From 13-2-20CM-68-14 sp051955535 (GTDB taxonomy: Bacteria; Actinomycetota; Thermoleophilia; Gaiellales; Gaiellaceae), in contig JBQCGP010000091.1 in NCBI GenBank assembly GCA_051955535.1, forward strand, positions 33,641 to 97,640: 64,000 nucleotides of DNA, written 5' to 3'. The notes beneath the pieces are model-generated. The model did no database searches. It was not told the origin of the DNA and saw nothing but the letters and a program-made list of their open reading frames with translations. The position numbers and the translations under genes are program-made. Shown one piece after another: positions 7,037 to 15,393 of the stretch (position 1 is its first letter; each line of letters begins with the position of its first letter).

Positions 7037-9085
7037 TCAGGACGGTGGCTCGATCCGCATCGGGACGTTGAAGTCCGTGTAGCGGTGCCGCATGAAGTGC
7101 GCGGCGGCGGTCATCTTCAGCTCGAGCGGGCGGTGCGTGCGCGGGTCCATCGCGAACTCGTACCAGCCGGGCAGTCCCGGGTCGTAGAAGCTGACGACGC
7201 GGGCGCGCCGGCCGCCCACGTTCGTCCAGCCAAGCGCACGCGCGTTCAGCCAGCGCGAGCCCCACTGGGCGCCCGGAAGTTGGAGCGGGGTCTGCGCCGA
7301 GCGCACGAAGGGCGCCTTGCCGTCGGCGTCCCAGCGCCAAGGGCCGACGACGACGGCGCGGGAGCCTTCCGAGGTGACGTATGTGAGCCGGTCGGGCGCG
7401 ACGATCCGCCAGGTCGTCGTGATCTTGTTGCGCGGGCTCGAGGCGAGGCGTTCGTGGATGACGAGGCTGCGAAGGGAGCCATAGGCGCGGCGAGCTTCGG
7501 CGACCAATTCGCCCCCCGGCTGCGTCCGGGCGGGAATCGTGAAGGCGACCGGGCCGGATGGAAGCACGACCGTCACATGACGCTCGCGGATCCGGCCCGG
7601 CGGCCGGTAGCAGCCGGGCCCGCAGGGCGTCGACCCCGAGGTCCGCCGACCCGCGCGGAACCCGACCGAGAGCCCGTCCACGCCATTGTCGTCGGGCCCG
7701 AGCACGGTCGCCTGCAGCCGCCCGCCGGGCAGAACTGCGAGACCGACGGCGCGGTCGCCGGACTCGCCGGCGAGGACGGTTGCCCCCGGCGGCGGCTCAG
7801 CAATCGGGCGCGGCGCCTGCGGGCGGGCGACCGCTCGGGCGAGCTGCCGGCCCGGCGCGAGGTCGGTCAAGAAGGCGACCGCCGTCACGATCCCCGCAAG
7901 CAGGACGAGCTCGGCGACGACGTTGCGCCTCAGCGCGGCCAGGCGCAGCCGCGGCACGAGCCGGGAGCGGTTGACCCAACCGAGCGCCACGACGGCGAGC
8001 AGGAAGGCGGTCTTGACCAGGAGCGCCCGCCCGTAGCCGGTGCTCCAGAGCTGGCTGACGGCGGATAGCTCCGAGAGCGCGCGGATCAGGCCCGTCGCGG
8101 CGATCACGAGCACCGAGACGAGTGCTAGAGCCGACAGCCGCGGCACCAACGCGGCGCTGAACCGAGACCGCTGTTCGGGCGAGAGCCGGCGAGACGCACG
8201 CGGTAGCGCGACCGCGAGTGCGAGCAGGCCGCCGATCCAGACCGCGGCCGCGCCGACGTGCAGCACGTCCGCTGCCACCTCGAGCGGTCGCGGCCATTGG
8301 CCGCGGTCGAGCGCGTGTCCCGCGATCGAGGGAACCGGCAGCAGCGCCAGCGCACACACGAACGCGCCGCGTCCGAATCGCCTGTCGACGAGGGCTATGG
8401 CGGACATGGTCGCGCCGACCACCGCGACGATCCCGCCGATCTCGTACGTCAGCCCGAAGCGGGTGGTGCCGGCGCCGTGATGCGGGAGCAGCGCAGAGGC
8501 GCCCAGGAACGCCATCAGGAACCCGACGAAGGCGAGCGGCCAGAGCGCACGCTCATCCGCGTCGGCGCCGGCGGCCCGCAGCGCCGGCCACCAAGCGAGC
8601 GGTACGAACAGAGCGACCCCGACCGCGACGAGCAGCCCTGCGAAGAAGAACCAGCGAGAGATCACGTCCCGCGTAAGGCCTGTTCCGCCCGCGCTCAGTG
8701 CCGCGCTCGGCGGGGCCCGCCCGGCACCGACCGCGAACGCGAAAACCCCGTCGACCGTGTGCCCGTCGTCCGAGAGGACGCTCCAACGGACGGTGTAGTC
8801 GCCGTCGGGGAGCTTGCGCAGCGGGATCGTGAGGACGCGTCCGTGTGCGCGCGGCTTGCCGGCCATCACGGAGCGCTTGTCGGCGTTGGCGACGACCGTC
8901 GTCCCGCCGAGCGCGCGAACCGTGTCGTCGAAGCGGACCGTCACCTGCCGCGGCGGGCTCGCGCGCACCGCGCCGTCGGCCGGCGTGGAGGAGACCAGCC
9001 GCGCGTGCGCCCACGCCGAGGGCGCCGCCGCCGCGGCCGTGGAGAGCGCCGCGGCCGCGGCGAGCGTGCGTGTCCATCGCGTCAA
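7037..9085 (-). CDS. CopC-CopD copper protein with C-terminal LolA-like domain
   Basis: The product is a predicted copper-handling membrane protein. After a signal peptide (MTRWTRTLAAAAA...PSAWA) the mature chain starts with HARL, the copper-ligating N terminus of CopC domains. The CopC beta-barrel (about residues 27-125) includes FDDTVRALGG and DGHTVDG. A CopD-type multi-pass region follows (about 150-460, roughly eight helices). Beyond the usual CopC-CopD/YcnJ length is an extracytoplasmic tail of about 200 residues. It contains SLVIHERLASSP, ITTTWRIVAPDRL and YDPGLPGWYEF stretches resembling a LolA/LppX-like half-barrel. TTG 9085 is chosen because it gives an exact signal peptide; the frame continues upstream to TTG 9133. 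The copper role is inferred from the family. Confidence 0.88.
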   Translation of the reverse strand: MTRWTRTLAAAAALSTAAAAAPSAWAHARLVSSTPADGAVRASPPRQVTVRFDDTVRALGGTTVVANADKRSVMAGKPRAHGRVLTIPLRKLPDGDYTVRWSVLSDDGHTVDGVFAFAVGAGRAPPSAALSAGGTGLTRDVISRWFFFAGLLVAVGVALFVPLAWWPALRAAGADADERALWPLAFVGFLMAFLGASALLPHHGAGTTRFGLTYEIGGIVAVVGATMSAIALVDRRFGRGAFVCALALLPVPSIAGHALDRGQWPRPLEVAADVLHVGAAAVWIGGLLALAVALPRASRRLSPEQRSRFSAALVPRLSALALVSVLVIAATGLIRALSELSAVSQLWSTGYGRALLVKTAFLLAVVALGWVNRSRLVPRLRLAALRRNVVAELVLLAGIVTAVAFLTDLAPGRQLARAVARPQAPRPIAEPPPGATVLAGESGDRAVGLAVLPGGRLQATVLGPDDNGVDGLSVGFRAGRRTSGSTPCGPGCYRPPGRIRERHVTVVLPSGPVAFTIPARTQPGGELVAEARRAYGSLRSLVIHERLASSPRNKITTTWRIVAPDRLTYVTSEGSRAVVVGPWRWDADGKAPFVRSAQTPLQLPGAQWGSRWLNARALGWTNVGGRRARVVSFYDPGLPGWYEFAMDPRTHRPLELKMTAAAHFMRHRYTDFNVPMRIEPPS

Positions 9086-9164
9086 GGTCTCGCAAACACA
9101 GTTCGTCTCGGCGCCGAAAACGGTTCGCCGCAAGGCATCTTGCCCGCTGTAAGGAGGGCTCGGC

Positions 9165-9317
9165 GTGACGCAGTCTGTGTCGTCGGGCCGCGCTGCTCGC
9201 CCCGAGGCGTCGTCCTCAGTCGCGCCCGTAGCCTCCAGCTACGAACACTCCCTGCGTCCTAGCCTCGGAACGACCATCGCACCCGCCGACGAGCGGCGTC
9301 CCGCCGATCCCTCCTAG
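9165..9317 (+). CDS. Possible 50-residue leader ORF upstream of gdhA
   Basis: GTG 9165 is preceded by a strong AAGGAGG (9151-9157) at good spacing. The frame ends at TAG 9317, ten bases before the gdhA ATG. The peptide is Ser/Ala/Pro-rich with no domain or membrane segment, and its third-codon-position GC looks lower than in neighbouring genes, so it may be a leader peptide or a chance ORF. Confidence 0.33.
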   Translation: MTQSVSSGRAARPEASSSVAPVASSYEHSLRPSLGTTIAPADERRPADPS

Positions 9318-9327
9318 ACTGACTCCG

Positions 9328-10617
9328 ATGGCAGAACTGCAGGATGTTTCGCCCGATTACGGGCACCTGGAGTGGGAGACCCCGCTCTACGGCCAGGCGA
9401 TCACGCAGTTCGAGAAGGCGCTTCCGCACGCGGCCGTCGGCGACGCGGTTGCCGAGCGACTCCGCTACCCGGAGCGGTCGCTCGTCGTCAGCGTCCCGGT
9501 CCGGCTCGACGACGGCACCTGGCGCGTCTTCCCCGGTTACCGCGTCCAGCATTCGAGCGTGCTCGGCCCGACGAAGGGCGGCATCCGTTACGACCCGGAG
9601 GTCGATCTCGGTGAGTGCGCCGCGCTCGCGATGTGGATGACGTGGAAGTGCGCGCTCTTGCGCCTACCGTACGGCGGAGCGAAGGGCGGCGTCCGTTGCG
9701 AGCCGCACAAGCTCTCCGTGAACGAGCTCCAGGCGATCACCAGACGCTTCACCTCCGAGCTGCTGCCGGTGCTGGGGCCGCAGGAAGATATCCCCGCGCC
9801 GGATATGGCCACGAACGAGCAGACCATGGCATGGATGATGGACACCTACTCGATGCAGATGGGGTTCGCGGTGCCCGAAGTGGTGACGGGGAAGCCAATC
9901 GCGCTCGGCGGCTCGCTGTTCCGCCACGAGGCGACCGGGGCCGGCGTGGTGATGGTCGTCGAACGCTGCTGCGCCAAGCTCGAGATCCCCCTGGTCGGGC
10001 AGCGCTGCGTCGTCCAGGGCTTCGGCAACGTCGGCGGCATTGCGGCCGGGGAGCTCCAGGACAAGGGCGCCGTCGTGGTCGGCGTCTCGGACCTCTCGGG
10101 CGGGCTTCACGACGAGGGCGGTCTCGACATCCCGGCGCTGCGGGCCTACGCGGAGGCGAACGGCTCGCTCGCCGGCTACGAACGCTGCGAGCGCGTCACC
10201 AACGAGGAGCTGCTCGAGCTGCCGTGCGACATCCTCGTGCTTGCCGCGCGGGAGGACCAGGTGACAGGCGAGAACGCCGGACGGGTGCAGGCGCGCATCG
10301 TCGCTGAAGGCGCGAACGGGCCGACCTCGGTCGAGGCGGACGCGATCCTCGCCGAGCGCGGAATCCTCGTCCTGCCGGACGTCCTCACCAACGCCGGCGG
10401 CGTCACGGTCTCGTACTTCGAGTGGGTCCAGGATCTCGGGCGGCTCTTCTGGGACCGCAACGAGATCAGGGCGAAGCTCGCGGACAAGCTCGCCGACGCA
10501 TTCGACCGCGTCTGGCGCCTGGCCGACGAGCAGGGGCTCTCGCTACGGAGCGCGGCGCTCGTCGCAGGGATCCGCGAAGTCGGCGCGGCGCTCACCGCGC
10601 GCGGCATCTACCCGTAA
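9328..10617 (+). CDS. gdhA: Glu/Leu/Phe/Val-type glutamate dehydrogenase
   Basis: NAD(P)-dependent oxidative deamination of glutamate to 2-oxoglutarate, linking nitrogen and TCA metabolism. The 429-residue length matches hexameric GDH. Seen: GPTKGGIRY (about residues 76-84); the catalytic-lysine motif PYGGAKGGVRC (about 112-122); EDIPAPDMATNEQTMAWM, which contains the catalytic Asp; the Rossmann dinucleotide motif VVQGFGNVGG; and a terminal ALTARGIYP. Coenzyme preference cannot be read reliably. The stop overlaps the start of the CBS protein by one base (TAATG), so the two are likely cotranscribed. Confidence 0.95.
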   Translation: MAELQDVSPDYGHLEWETPLYGQAITQFEKALPHAAVGDAVAERLRYPERSLVVSVPVRLDDGTWRVFPGYRVQHSSVLGPTKGGIRYDPEVDLGECAALAMWMTWKCALLRLPYGGAKGGVRCEPHKLSVNELQAITRRFTSELLPVLGPQEDIPAPDMATNEQTMAWMMDTYSMQMGFAVPEVVTGKPIALGGSLFRHEATGAGVVMVVERCCAKLEIPLVGQRCVVQGFGNVGGIAAGELQDKGAVVVGVSDLSGGLHDEGGLDIPALRAYAEANGSLAGYERCERVTNEELLELPCDILVLAAREDQVTGENAGRVQARIVAEGANGPTSVEADAILAERGILVLPDVLTNAGGVTVSYFEWVQDLGRLFWDRNEIRAKLADKLADAFDRVWRLADEQGLSLRSAALVAGIREVGAALTARGIYP

Positions 10618-11033
10618 TGGACCGCGTGCGCGATGCGATGGTCCCGGAACCGCGGGCGCTGAGCGGCGACTCGCCGGCTCAGGAGGCTGGTGAGCTCCTG
10701 TCGCGTCCGGAGGTCCGGGCGGTGTTCGTGGCCGAGGACGAGCGCCTCGCAGGGGTGATCACTCGCGGAACGCTCGTGCGCGACGTCGTTGCGGCGGGCC
10801 GCGACGCCGCGAAGACCCCGGTGCGGGAGATTGCCGAGCCGCCTCGGTACACGCTCGACCCTGAGCTTCCGCTCGACGAGGCGTTCCGGTTTCTCGAGGA
10901 CAACGACCTCGCGCGCGTGCCGGTGACCGAGGAAGGGCGTCTCGTCGGGGTGCTCTCCCGAAGCTCCTTGCAGCGGCGCCTGGCCGAGGACGAGCCGCCG
11001 CCTCTCGACGAGGACCCGGGGACGGTCTACTAG
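10617..11033 (+). CDS. Two-CBS-domain protein
   Basis: A 138-residue protein made of a CBS pair. The first repeat is about residues 1-57 (VRDAMVPEPRAL... VFVAEDERLAGVITRGTLVRDV). The second is about 68-125 (VREIAEPPRYTLDPELPLDEAF... ARVPVTEEGRLVGVLSRSSL). CBS pairs bind adenosine nucleotides or S-adenosylmethionine and sense energy state. One-base overlap with gdhA suggests translational coupling and a possible role in adenylate-dependent control of glutamate dehydrogenase, which is inference. No attached catalytic domain. Confidence 0.88.
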   Translation: MDRVRDAMVPEPRALSGDSPAQEAGELLSRPEVRAVFVAEDERLAGVITRGTLVRDVVAAGRDAAKTPVREIAEPPRYTLDPELPLDEAFRFLEDNDLARVPVTEEGRLVGVLSRSSLQRRLAEDEPPPLDEDPGTVY

Positions 11034-11121
11034 GTTCCCGCGCTACCGGGTCACGCGATTTTTCGAAGTCGTTACCGGTCTCTCATAAGAAATTCACGGT
11101 CCGTGCCGATGATGGTCTGGA

Positions 11122-12048
11122 ATGAACGAGCTCGTCGTGGCCGCCTGGTCGATGACGGAGGCGGCGGCGGCGCACCTCTCTGGGGTGTCCATGCCGCTTC
11201 TCGCCGCGGGACTGGCACTTCATGCGCTCAAGCTCGCGGCCCGGGCACGAGCGTGGCAGAACGTCCTCCGAGTGTCGTTCCCTGACCGGTGCGTCAGCTT
11301 CCGCGACGCAGCCATCCCGTACTTCGCCGGAGTCGGCGCAGGTGTGATCGTGCCGCTCGGCGGTGGCGAGGTGCTGCGCGTCGCCCTCGCACGGACGCGG
11401 CTACGCACCGACGAAGACGCCGCCTCGACCGCGACGATCGTCGGATCACTGGCAGTCGAGAAGGCGCTCGACTTCGTCGTGGCTCTGCTCGTCGTAGCGT
11501 GCGCGGCCACGGTCGGCGCCTTGCCGAACGGTGCGCTACACGGACGATTGGCCGCGGGCGCAAGTCCGCTCGTCGCCGCCGTCATCGCCGGAATCGCCTT
11601 GGCGGCGGCGCTCGGCTGCTTGTATTGGCGCCGGCCGTTGGCCTCCTCGGCGCGTCGGCTCGTCCGTGGCCTGGCCGTCCTCCGCCGCCCGAGCCGCTAC
11701 CTGACTACGGTCGCCTCGTGGCAGCTCCTCTCCTGGGCTCTGCGCTTCGCGGCGATCGTGGTTTTCCTGTACGCGTTCCACGTGCCCGGTGCTTTGGCCG
11801 TCGCGCCGATCGTTCTGTCGCTCCAGTTGCTCGCGGGAGCCGTCCCCTTGACGCCCGGAGGCGCGGGAACCCAGCAGGCGCTGATGGCGGCGGCGCTCGG
11901 TAGCGCAGCGGTCGTCGGCTTCTCTGCCGGCACTCAGGCAGCGACGATGCTCGTCGATCTCGCGCTGGGAACCGCTGCGCTCGCGAGCTGCGGCATTCGG
12001 CCGGGCCTACGCATCCTCCGGCCCTCCGCGATAACGGCCTTGCTCTAG
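11122..12048 (+). CDS. Flippase-like / LPG-synthase transmembrane-region protein
   Basis: A 308-residue integral membrane protein with about seven to eight helices. It resembles the lysylphosphatidylglycerol synthase TM region/AglD family (UPF0104). Seen: VGAGVIVPLGGGEVLRVALARTR near residues 73-95, the conserved P-GG-GE-R loop of the family; SLAVEKALDFVVALLV; and a late AVPLTPGGAGTQQAL motif. Members move lipid-linked substrates or are flippase-like; no MprF synthase domain is attached. It is followed by tRNA-fMet in the same direction. Confidence 0.82.
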   Translation: MNELVVAAWSMTEAAAAHLSGVSMPLLAAGLALHALKLAARARAWQNVLRVSFPDRCVSFRDAAIPYFAGVGAGVIVPLGGGEVLRVALARTRLRTDEDAASTATIVGSLAVEKALDFVVALLVVACAATVGALPNGALHGRLAAGASPLVAAVIAGIALAAALGCLYWRRPLASSARRLVRGLAVLRRPSRYLTTVASWQLLSWALRFAAIVVFLYAFHVPGALAVAPIVLSLQLLAGAVPLTPGGAGTQQALMAAALGSAAVVGFSAGTQAATMLVDLALGTAALASCGIRPGLRILRPSAITALL

Positions 12049-12073
12049 ACCGGCGCTATACTCCGTCGAGCGA

Positions 12074-12147
12074 CGCGGGGTGGAGCAGTCAGGTAGCTCG
12101 CCGGGCTCATAACCCGGAGGTCGCAGGTTCAAATCCTGCCCCCGCTA
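12074..12147 (+). tRNA. Initiator tRNA-fMet (CAU)
   Basis: Acceptor CGCGGGG (12074-12080) pairs with CCCCGCT except at 1-72, where C opposes U. This non-pairing first position is the hallmark of bacterial initiators. The anticodon stem carries three GGG:CCC pairs (CCGGG CTCATAA CCCGG), also initiator-specific. The T arm is GCAGG-TTCAAAT-CCTGC. CCA is not encoded. Confidence 0.96.
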
Positions 12148-12180
12148 CTGCGAAAGGCGCCGGAAACGGCGCCTTTCGCT
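12121..12180 (+). repeat. Left copy of tRNA-fMet 3'-end direct repeat (attL-like)
   Basis: Sixty bases covering the tRNA T arm, the acceptor 3' strand and the following terminator hairpin recur at 13862-13921 with 56 of 60 bases identical. The first 29 bases (12121-12149) are a perfect match. A duplicated tRNA 3' end flanking a segment is the footprint of tRNA-targeting site-specific integration. No integrase is visible in the 1741-bp unit. Confidence 0.75.
12150..12179 (+). terminator. Terminator of tRNA-fMet
   Basis: Perfect 12-bp stem GCGAAAGGCGCC / GGCGCCTTTCGC with a six-base loop, three bases after the tRNA discriminator. The same sequence family appears at 13891-13921, 19995-20021 and 49980-50008. 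Confidence 0.8.
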
Positions 12181-12316
12181 GTTCAGCGAAGTCGGATTTA
12201 AGACGAGCGTAATGACTTCGCCCCTAGCATGAGCGTCGCCTTCGAGCGCCGTTTGCGCCCGCTTTGCGAGTCCTTGGGAGCCGCCGGTGATGCATGTCAT
12301 GGAGGAGGATCGCCCG

Positions 12317-13843
12317 ATGAAGCCCCGCGGCCCGTCGTTGCGTTGGCCTGCGTTGGTCGCGGGCGTCGTTGTGATAGTCATGCTGATGCCGGCGAGTGCG
12401 GTTGCCAAGAAGCCGCCGGGCGGCGGTGGCGGCTTTTCGACGACGAGCACGTACGTGAAGAACTACGCAGATGTGCTCAACGGTGCCGAGTTCAGCCTGA
12501 CGCCCGAGGACGTGCAGGCGACTCTGGACGGAGGCTGGACCGCGCTGGCGCTCACGAGCAATGGCCCGAGCTGGCTGGTGAAGGCGAGCGCCGTCGGTGC
12601 CCCGCAGTGGCAGGAGGAGGTCGGTTGCTTGAACGGCGCGCCCGGCGACTATGCCGACGAGGTCTCGTTGCAGCAGACGAGTGACGGTGGCTATGTGCTT
12701 GCCGGCGGCACGATTGGCTGCGGCTCGGGTAGCGACTGTCCCGAGTTGTCGGGGCTTCAGTGCGGCTTGATCGAGAAGCTCACCAGCGCCGGTGCCGTGG
12801 TCTGGGCCCGGGTCTACTCGGCCGGCGCGGACGGAACCGGGCTCTGGCAGATCAGACAGACGAGCGACGGCGGCTTCGTCGCCGTCGGGACAGCAACCGA
12901 CGTCAACCACAACACCGGCGCGCTGATCCTTAAGCTCGACGGCCTCGGCAACGTCCAGTGGCAGCGGGAGCTCGGCCCGACGGGCACCAACCAGGCCTAC
13001 TTCTACGGCGTCCAGCGGACAGCCGACGGCGGCTACGTCGCGGCAGGCGAGCTGGACACGGGCACGAACTCGAGCTACGGCCTGCCGTTGATCTCGGTGC
13101 TCGCCGTGAAGTTCGACGCGTCCGGGAACGTCAGCTGGCAGCGCGGCTTCAACGACAGCGGCCCCACGGGCGTCACCGCGACCGAGCACGTGAACGCGCT
13201 CGTGCAGACGTCGGACGGCGGCTACGTGCTCGGCGGCGACTGGAACAGCGCGACGTATCCCGGGACGTGCTGCCAGGGTGCGCTGCTCCTCAAGCTGACC
13301 TCGGCCGGTGCCATCCAGTGGCAGCAGGCCTACTCGGGCGGCGTCGACTGCTCCTTGGGCTACGGCTGCAGCGGCGGCGGCGTCTACTCGCTGCACCAGA
13401 CAGCAGACGGCGGCTACCTTCTCGCCGGCGACAGCAACGTCGAGCTGGGCGCCGAGGCGCCGCTTGTCCCCTGGCTGGCAAAGGTCGACGGCAGCGGCGC
13501 GCTCGTCTGGCAGGAGAACGACTACCAGTCGCTCCCCAGCACCGGAGCGCCGCTGAGCGAGTACTTTGCCTCGTCGACGCTCACCGCGACCGGCCCGCTC
13601 GCGATTGGCTCGACCGAGAACTACGCCATCGGTCGCAACGAGCTCTTAGGCGTCCAGACCGATCCGAACGGGAACGTCGGCGCCTGCTCGCAGATCCACC
13701 CAGCGTCGGCGCTGAGCGCCACCAATCCGGGGCTCTCCCCGCTCGCACCGGGTCTGACGGCGACATCGAGCACGGTCTCGCAGAGCTTGTCGCCCGCGCA
13801 AGTGCGGGCGACCACGGCGACTGCATCCGCCAGCCAGTGTTAA
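12317..13843 (+). CDS. Secreted DGGY-repeat beta-propeller-like protein
   Basis: A 508-residue exported protein. It has a signal peptide (about residues 1-34, WPALVAGVVVIVMLM then SAVA), a glycine-rich linker (PPGGGGGF) and at least five repeats. Each repeat carries a Q-T-(S/A)-DGG-(Y/F)-(V/L)-x-(A/V/G)-G motif followed about 30 residues later by V-x-WQ(R/Q). This pattern is known in predicted propeller-type surface proteins. Several cysteines suggest disulphides, and the last residue is Cys. ATG 12317 was chosen because GGAGGAGG lies directly upstream (12301-12308). The gene is the only one between the two copies of the tRNA-fMet 3' end, so it may be cargo of an integrated element. Ligand unknown. 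Confidence 0.82.
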   Translation: MKPRGPSLRWPALVAGVVVIVMLMPASAVAKKPPGGGGGFSTTSTYVKNYADVLNGAEFSLTPEDVQATLDGGWTALALTSNGPSWLVKASAVGAPQWQEEVGCLNGAPGDYADEVSLQQTSDGGYVLAGGTIGCGSGSDCPELSGLQCGLIEKLTSAGAVVWARVYSAGADGTGLWQIRQTSDGGFVAVGTATDVNHNTGALILKLDGLGNVQWQRELGPTGTNQAYFYGVQRTADGGYVAAGELDTGTNSSYGLPLISVLAVKFDASGNVSWQRGFNDSGPTGVTATEHVNALVQTSDGGYVLGGDWNSATYPGTCCQGALLLKLTSAGAIQWQQAYSGGVDCSLGYGCSGGGVYSLHQTADGGYLLAGDSNVELGAEAPLVPWLAKVDGSGALVWQENDYQSLPSTGAPLSEYFASSTLTATGPLAIGSTENYAIGRNELLGVQTDPNGNVGACSQIHPASALSATNPGLSPLAPGLTATSSTVSQSLSPAQVRATTATASASQC

Positions 13844-13861
13844 CGCGATCGAGGCGGCTCA

Positions 13862-13921
13862 TCGCAGGTTCAAATCCTGCCCCCGCTACTCGGAGAGGCG
13901 CTGGAAACGGCGCCTTTCGCT
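13862..13921 (+). repeat. Right copy of tRNA-fMet 3'-end direct repeat (attR-like)
   Basis: Copy of the tRNA-fMet 3' end: 29 perfect bases, then a terminator-like hairpin with 4 substitutions over the whole 60. It begins 18 bases after the stop of the DGGY-repeat gene. The 5' half of the tRNA is absent here, so this is a partial duplicate, not a second tRNA. Confidence 0.75.
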
Positions 13922-14017
13922 TCTTCGGTGAGCTATGCGGCTGCCATAACTAGCGCTTCTCGGTGGGGGCAACACCGGCCGCGCAATGGCCAGGATCGGT
14001 GCGGCAGGAGGGCGTGA

Positions 14018-14046
14018 CGGCCCGGGTTCGAGTCCCGTCGGATCGA
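14018..14046 (+). other. tRNA-like T-arm fragment
   Basis: CCGGG-TTCGAGT-CCCGT (14022-14038) has the invariant TTCRANY loop and a four-of-five-pair stem. It is followed by TCGGATCGA, as an acceptor 3' strand would be. No matching 5' half was found upstream. It lies in the leader of the next gene, about 120 bases from the att-like repeat, and may be a second tRNA remnant or coincidence. Confidence 0.3.
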
Positions 14047-14112
14047 CTGTTCCCTGCAGGCGATCGTGGGTTGCATGTCGACAGAGAGGCGGTTAGCCTC
14101 ACTCCGGAAGGC

Positions 14113-15279
14113 ATGACTGGGGAGAGGGCGCACCGGCGACCCGCGCTGCTGGTGGCAAGCGCGATCTTGCTCGCGAGCGGCCTTTCGCTCGCGGAGGCCG
14201 GGGCTAGCTCTAGCTCCTCGGCGCCGCTCGTCATCGCAGTCGAGGGGCCGCAAAGCGGGGCGCAGGCGGCAAACGGCGTCGACCAGCTCCGTGGCGTCCG
14301 CCTGGCTGTGAAGCAGCTGAACGCGCGCGGTGGGCTCTGGGACGGCCGAAAGGTGGCGGTCTTCGGGGCCAACGACAAGGCCGACGCGGCGAACGCGAAG
14401 GCGGTCGCGCGGCAGGTGATCGCGAAGGGGATCCGCTTCGTGATCGGTCCCTACAACTCGTCGGTCGGACTCGAGAACCTGCCCGTCTATCGGCGAGCCA
14501 AGGTCCTGCCGCTTTGGATGACCTCGCGGGACGAGACGGCGGGCGTGGGCGCGACCACCCAGCCGATGAACACGCAGATCGCTCCCATCGAGCAGCGCTA
14601 CGTGAAGCGCTTGGGTGCAAGGCGCGTCGCCATGCTCGTGGACGACACTCCCAATGGCGCCTTCACGAAGGGCATGGCCGACCGGCTGCGGGCGGCGCTC
14701 CAGCGGCAAGGCGCTTCCGTGACCTGGACATCGGTTCTGGAGGCGACCGACCCTGGGGCGACGGGCAGTTACTACGCCGATCGGGTGGCGATGGCGCTCA
14801 AGTCGAAGCCTGACCTCGTCTACGTCAGCACCTATTTCCCGGCAGGAGCTCAGATCGCCAAGGCGCTCGCCGCGTCAGGCACTACTCCACGCTGCCTGAT
14901 GGGGCTCGCGAACGTCGACAACGGCTTCGTCGCGCAAACCACGCTTGCGGAGGCGCAGCGGTGCGTCTTCAGTGGCGTGCCGGCCGCCAACCAGATGCCG
15001 TCCGCCAAGACGTACGTGCGTCAGTATCGCGCGACCTTCAGAAAGACTCCTGGGGTCTGGGGCTCGTTTACCTACGACTCCGCCAGGATTCTCTTCGCAG
15101 CGATCGACCGGGCCAAGAGCCACGGCTTCGCAGCCGTCGAGCGTCAGCTCCGAGCGACCAAGGGCTACCGGGGCGCCACCGGCACGATCACGATTAACCC
15201 GAAGACCGGTTACCGGACGAACGTTCCCGTCAGCATCCTTCGGGTCGACAGCCGGAAACGGTTCGTAATCGCAAAGTAG
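14113..15279 (+). CDS. ABC transporter substrate-binding protein, amino-acid type
   Basis: Periplasmic-binding-fold type I receptor of the branched-chain amino-acid (Peripla_BP_6) family, 388 residues. Seen: a signal segment ending near LAEAGA; the mature start PLVIAVEGPQSGAQAANG; GVRLAVKQLNARGG; a FVIGPYNSSVGLEN hinge segment; and FGANDKAD. There is no cysteine after the signal, so no lipobox. ATG 14113 is preceded by GGAAGG. No permease or ATPase genes adjoin it, so it is an orphan that may share another transporter or act as a sensor. Specificity unknown. Confidence 0.85.
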   Translation: MTGERAHRRPALLVASAILLASGLSLAEAGASSSSSAPLVIAVEGPQSGAQAANGVDQLRGVRLAVKQLNARGGLWDGRKVAVFGANDKADAANAKAVARQVIAKGIRFVIGPYNSSVGLENLPVYRRAKVLPLWMTSRDETAGVGATTQPMNTQIAPIEQRYVKRLGARRVAMLVDDTPNGAFTKGMADRLRAALQRQGASVTWTSVLEATDPGATGSYYADRVAMALKSKPDLVYVSTYFPAGAQIAKALAASGTTPRCLMGLANVDNGFVAQTTLAEAQRCVFSGVPAANQMPSAKTYVRQYRATFRKTPGVWGSFTYDSARILFAAIDRAKSHGFAAVERQLRATKGYRGATGTITINPKTGYRTNVPVSILRVDSRKRFVIAK

Positions 15280-15393
15280 CGCTCGTCTCAGCCTCGAAGG
15301 ACATGCCCGAACTGCGTGTGGTCGCGCGCCCGACGTCCCCCGCATAGACCTGCGAGCGAATCGATCCGCTGGCGGCCTTTCCAACCCGACGTC

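Noticed and set aside
13844..13900. Second tRNA-fMet gene
   Set aside because: Only the 3' 29 bases of the tRNA are present and the anticodon arm is missing.
13950..14050. Complete tRNA gene upstream of the binding protein
   Set aside because: Only a T arm and acceptor-like tail are recognisable; no complementary 5' acceptor, D arm or anticodon stem could be drawn.
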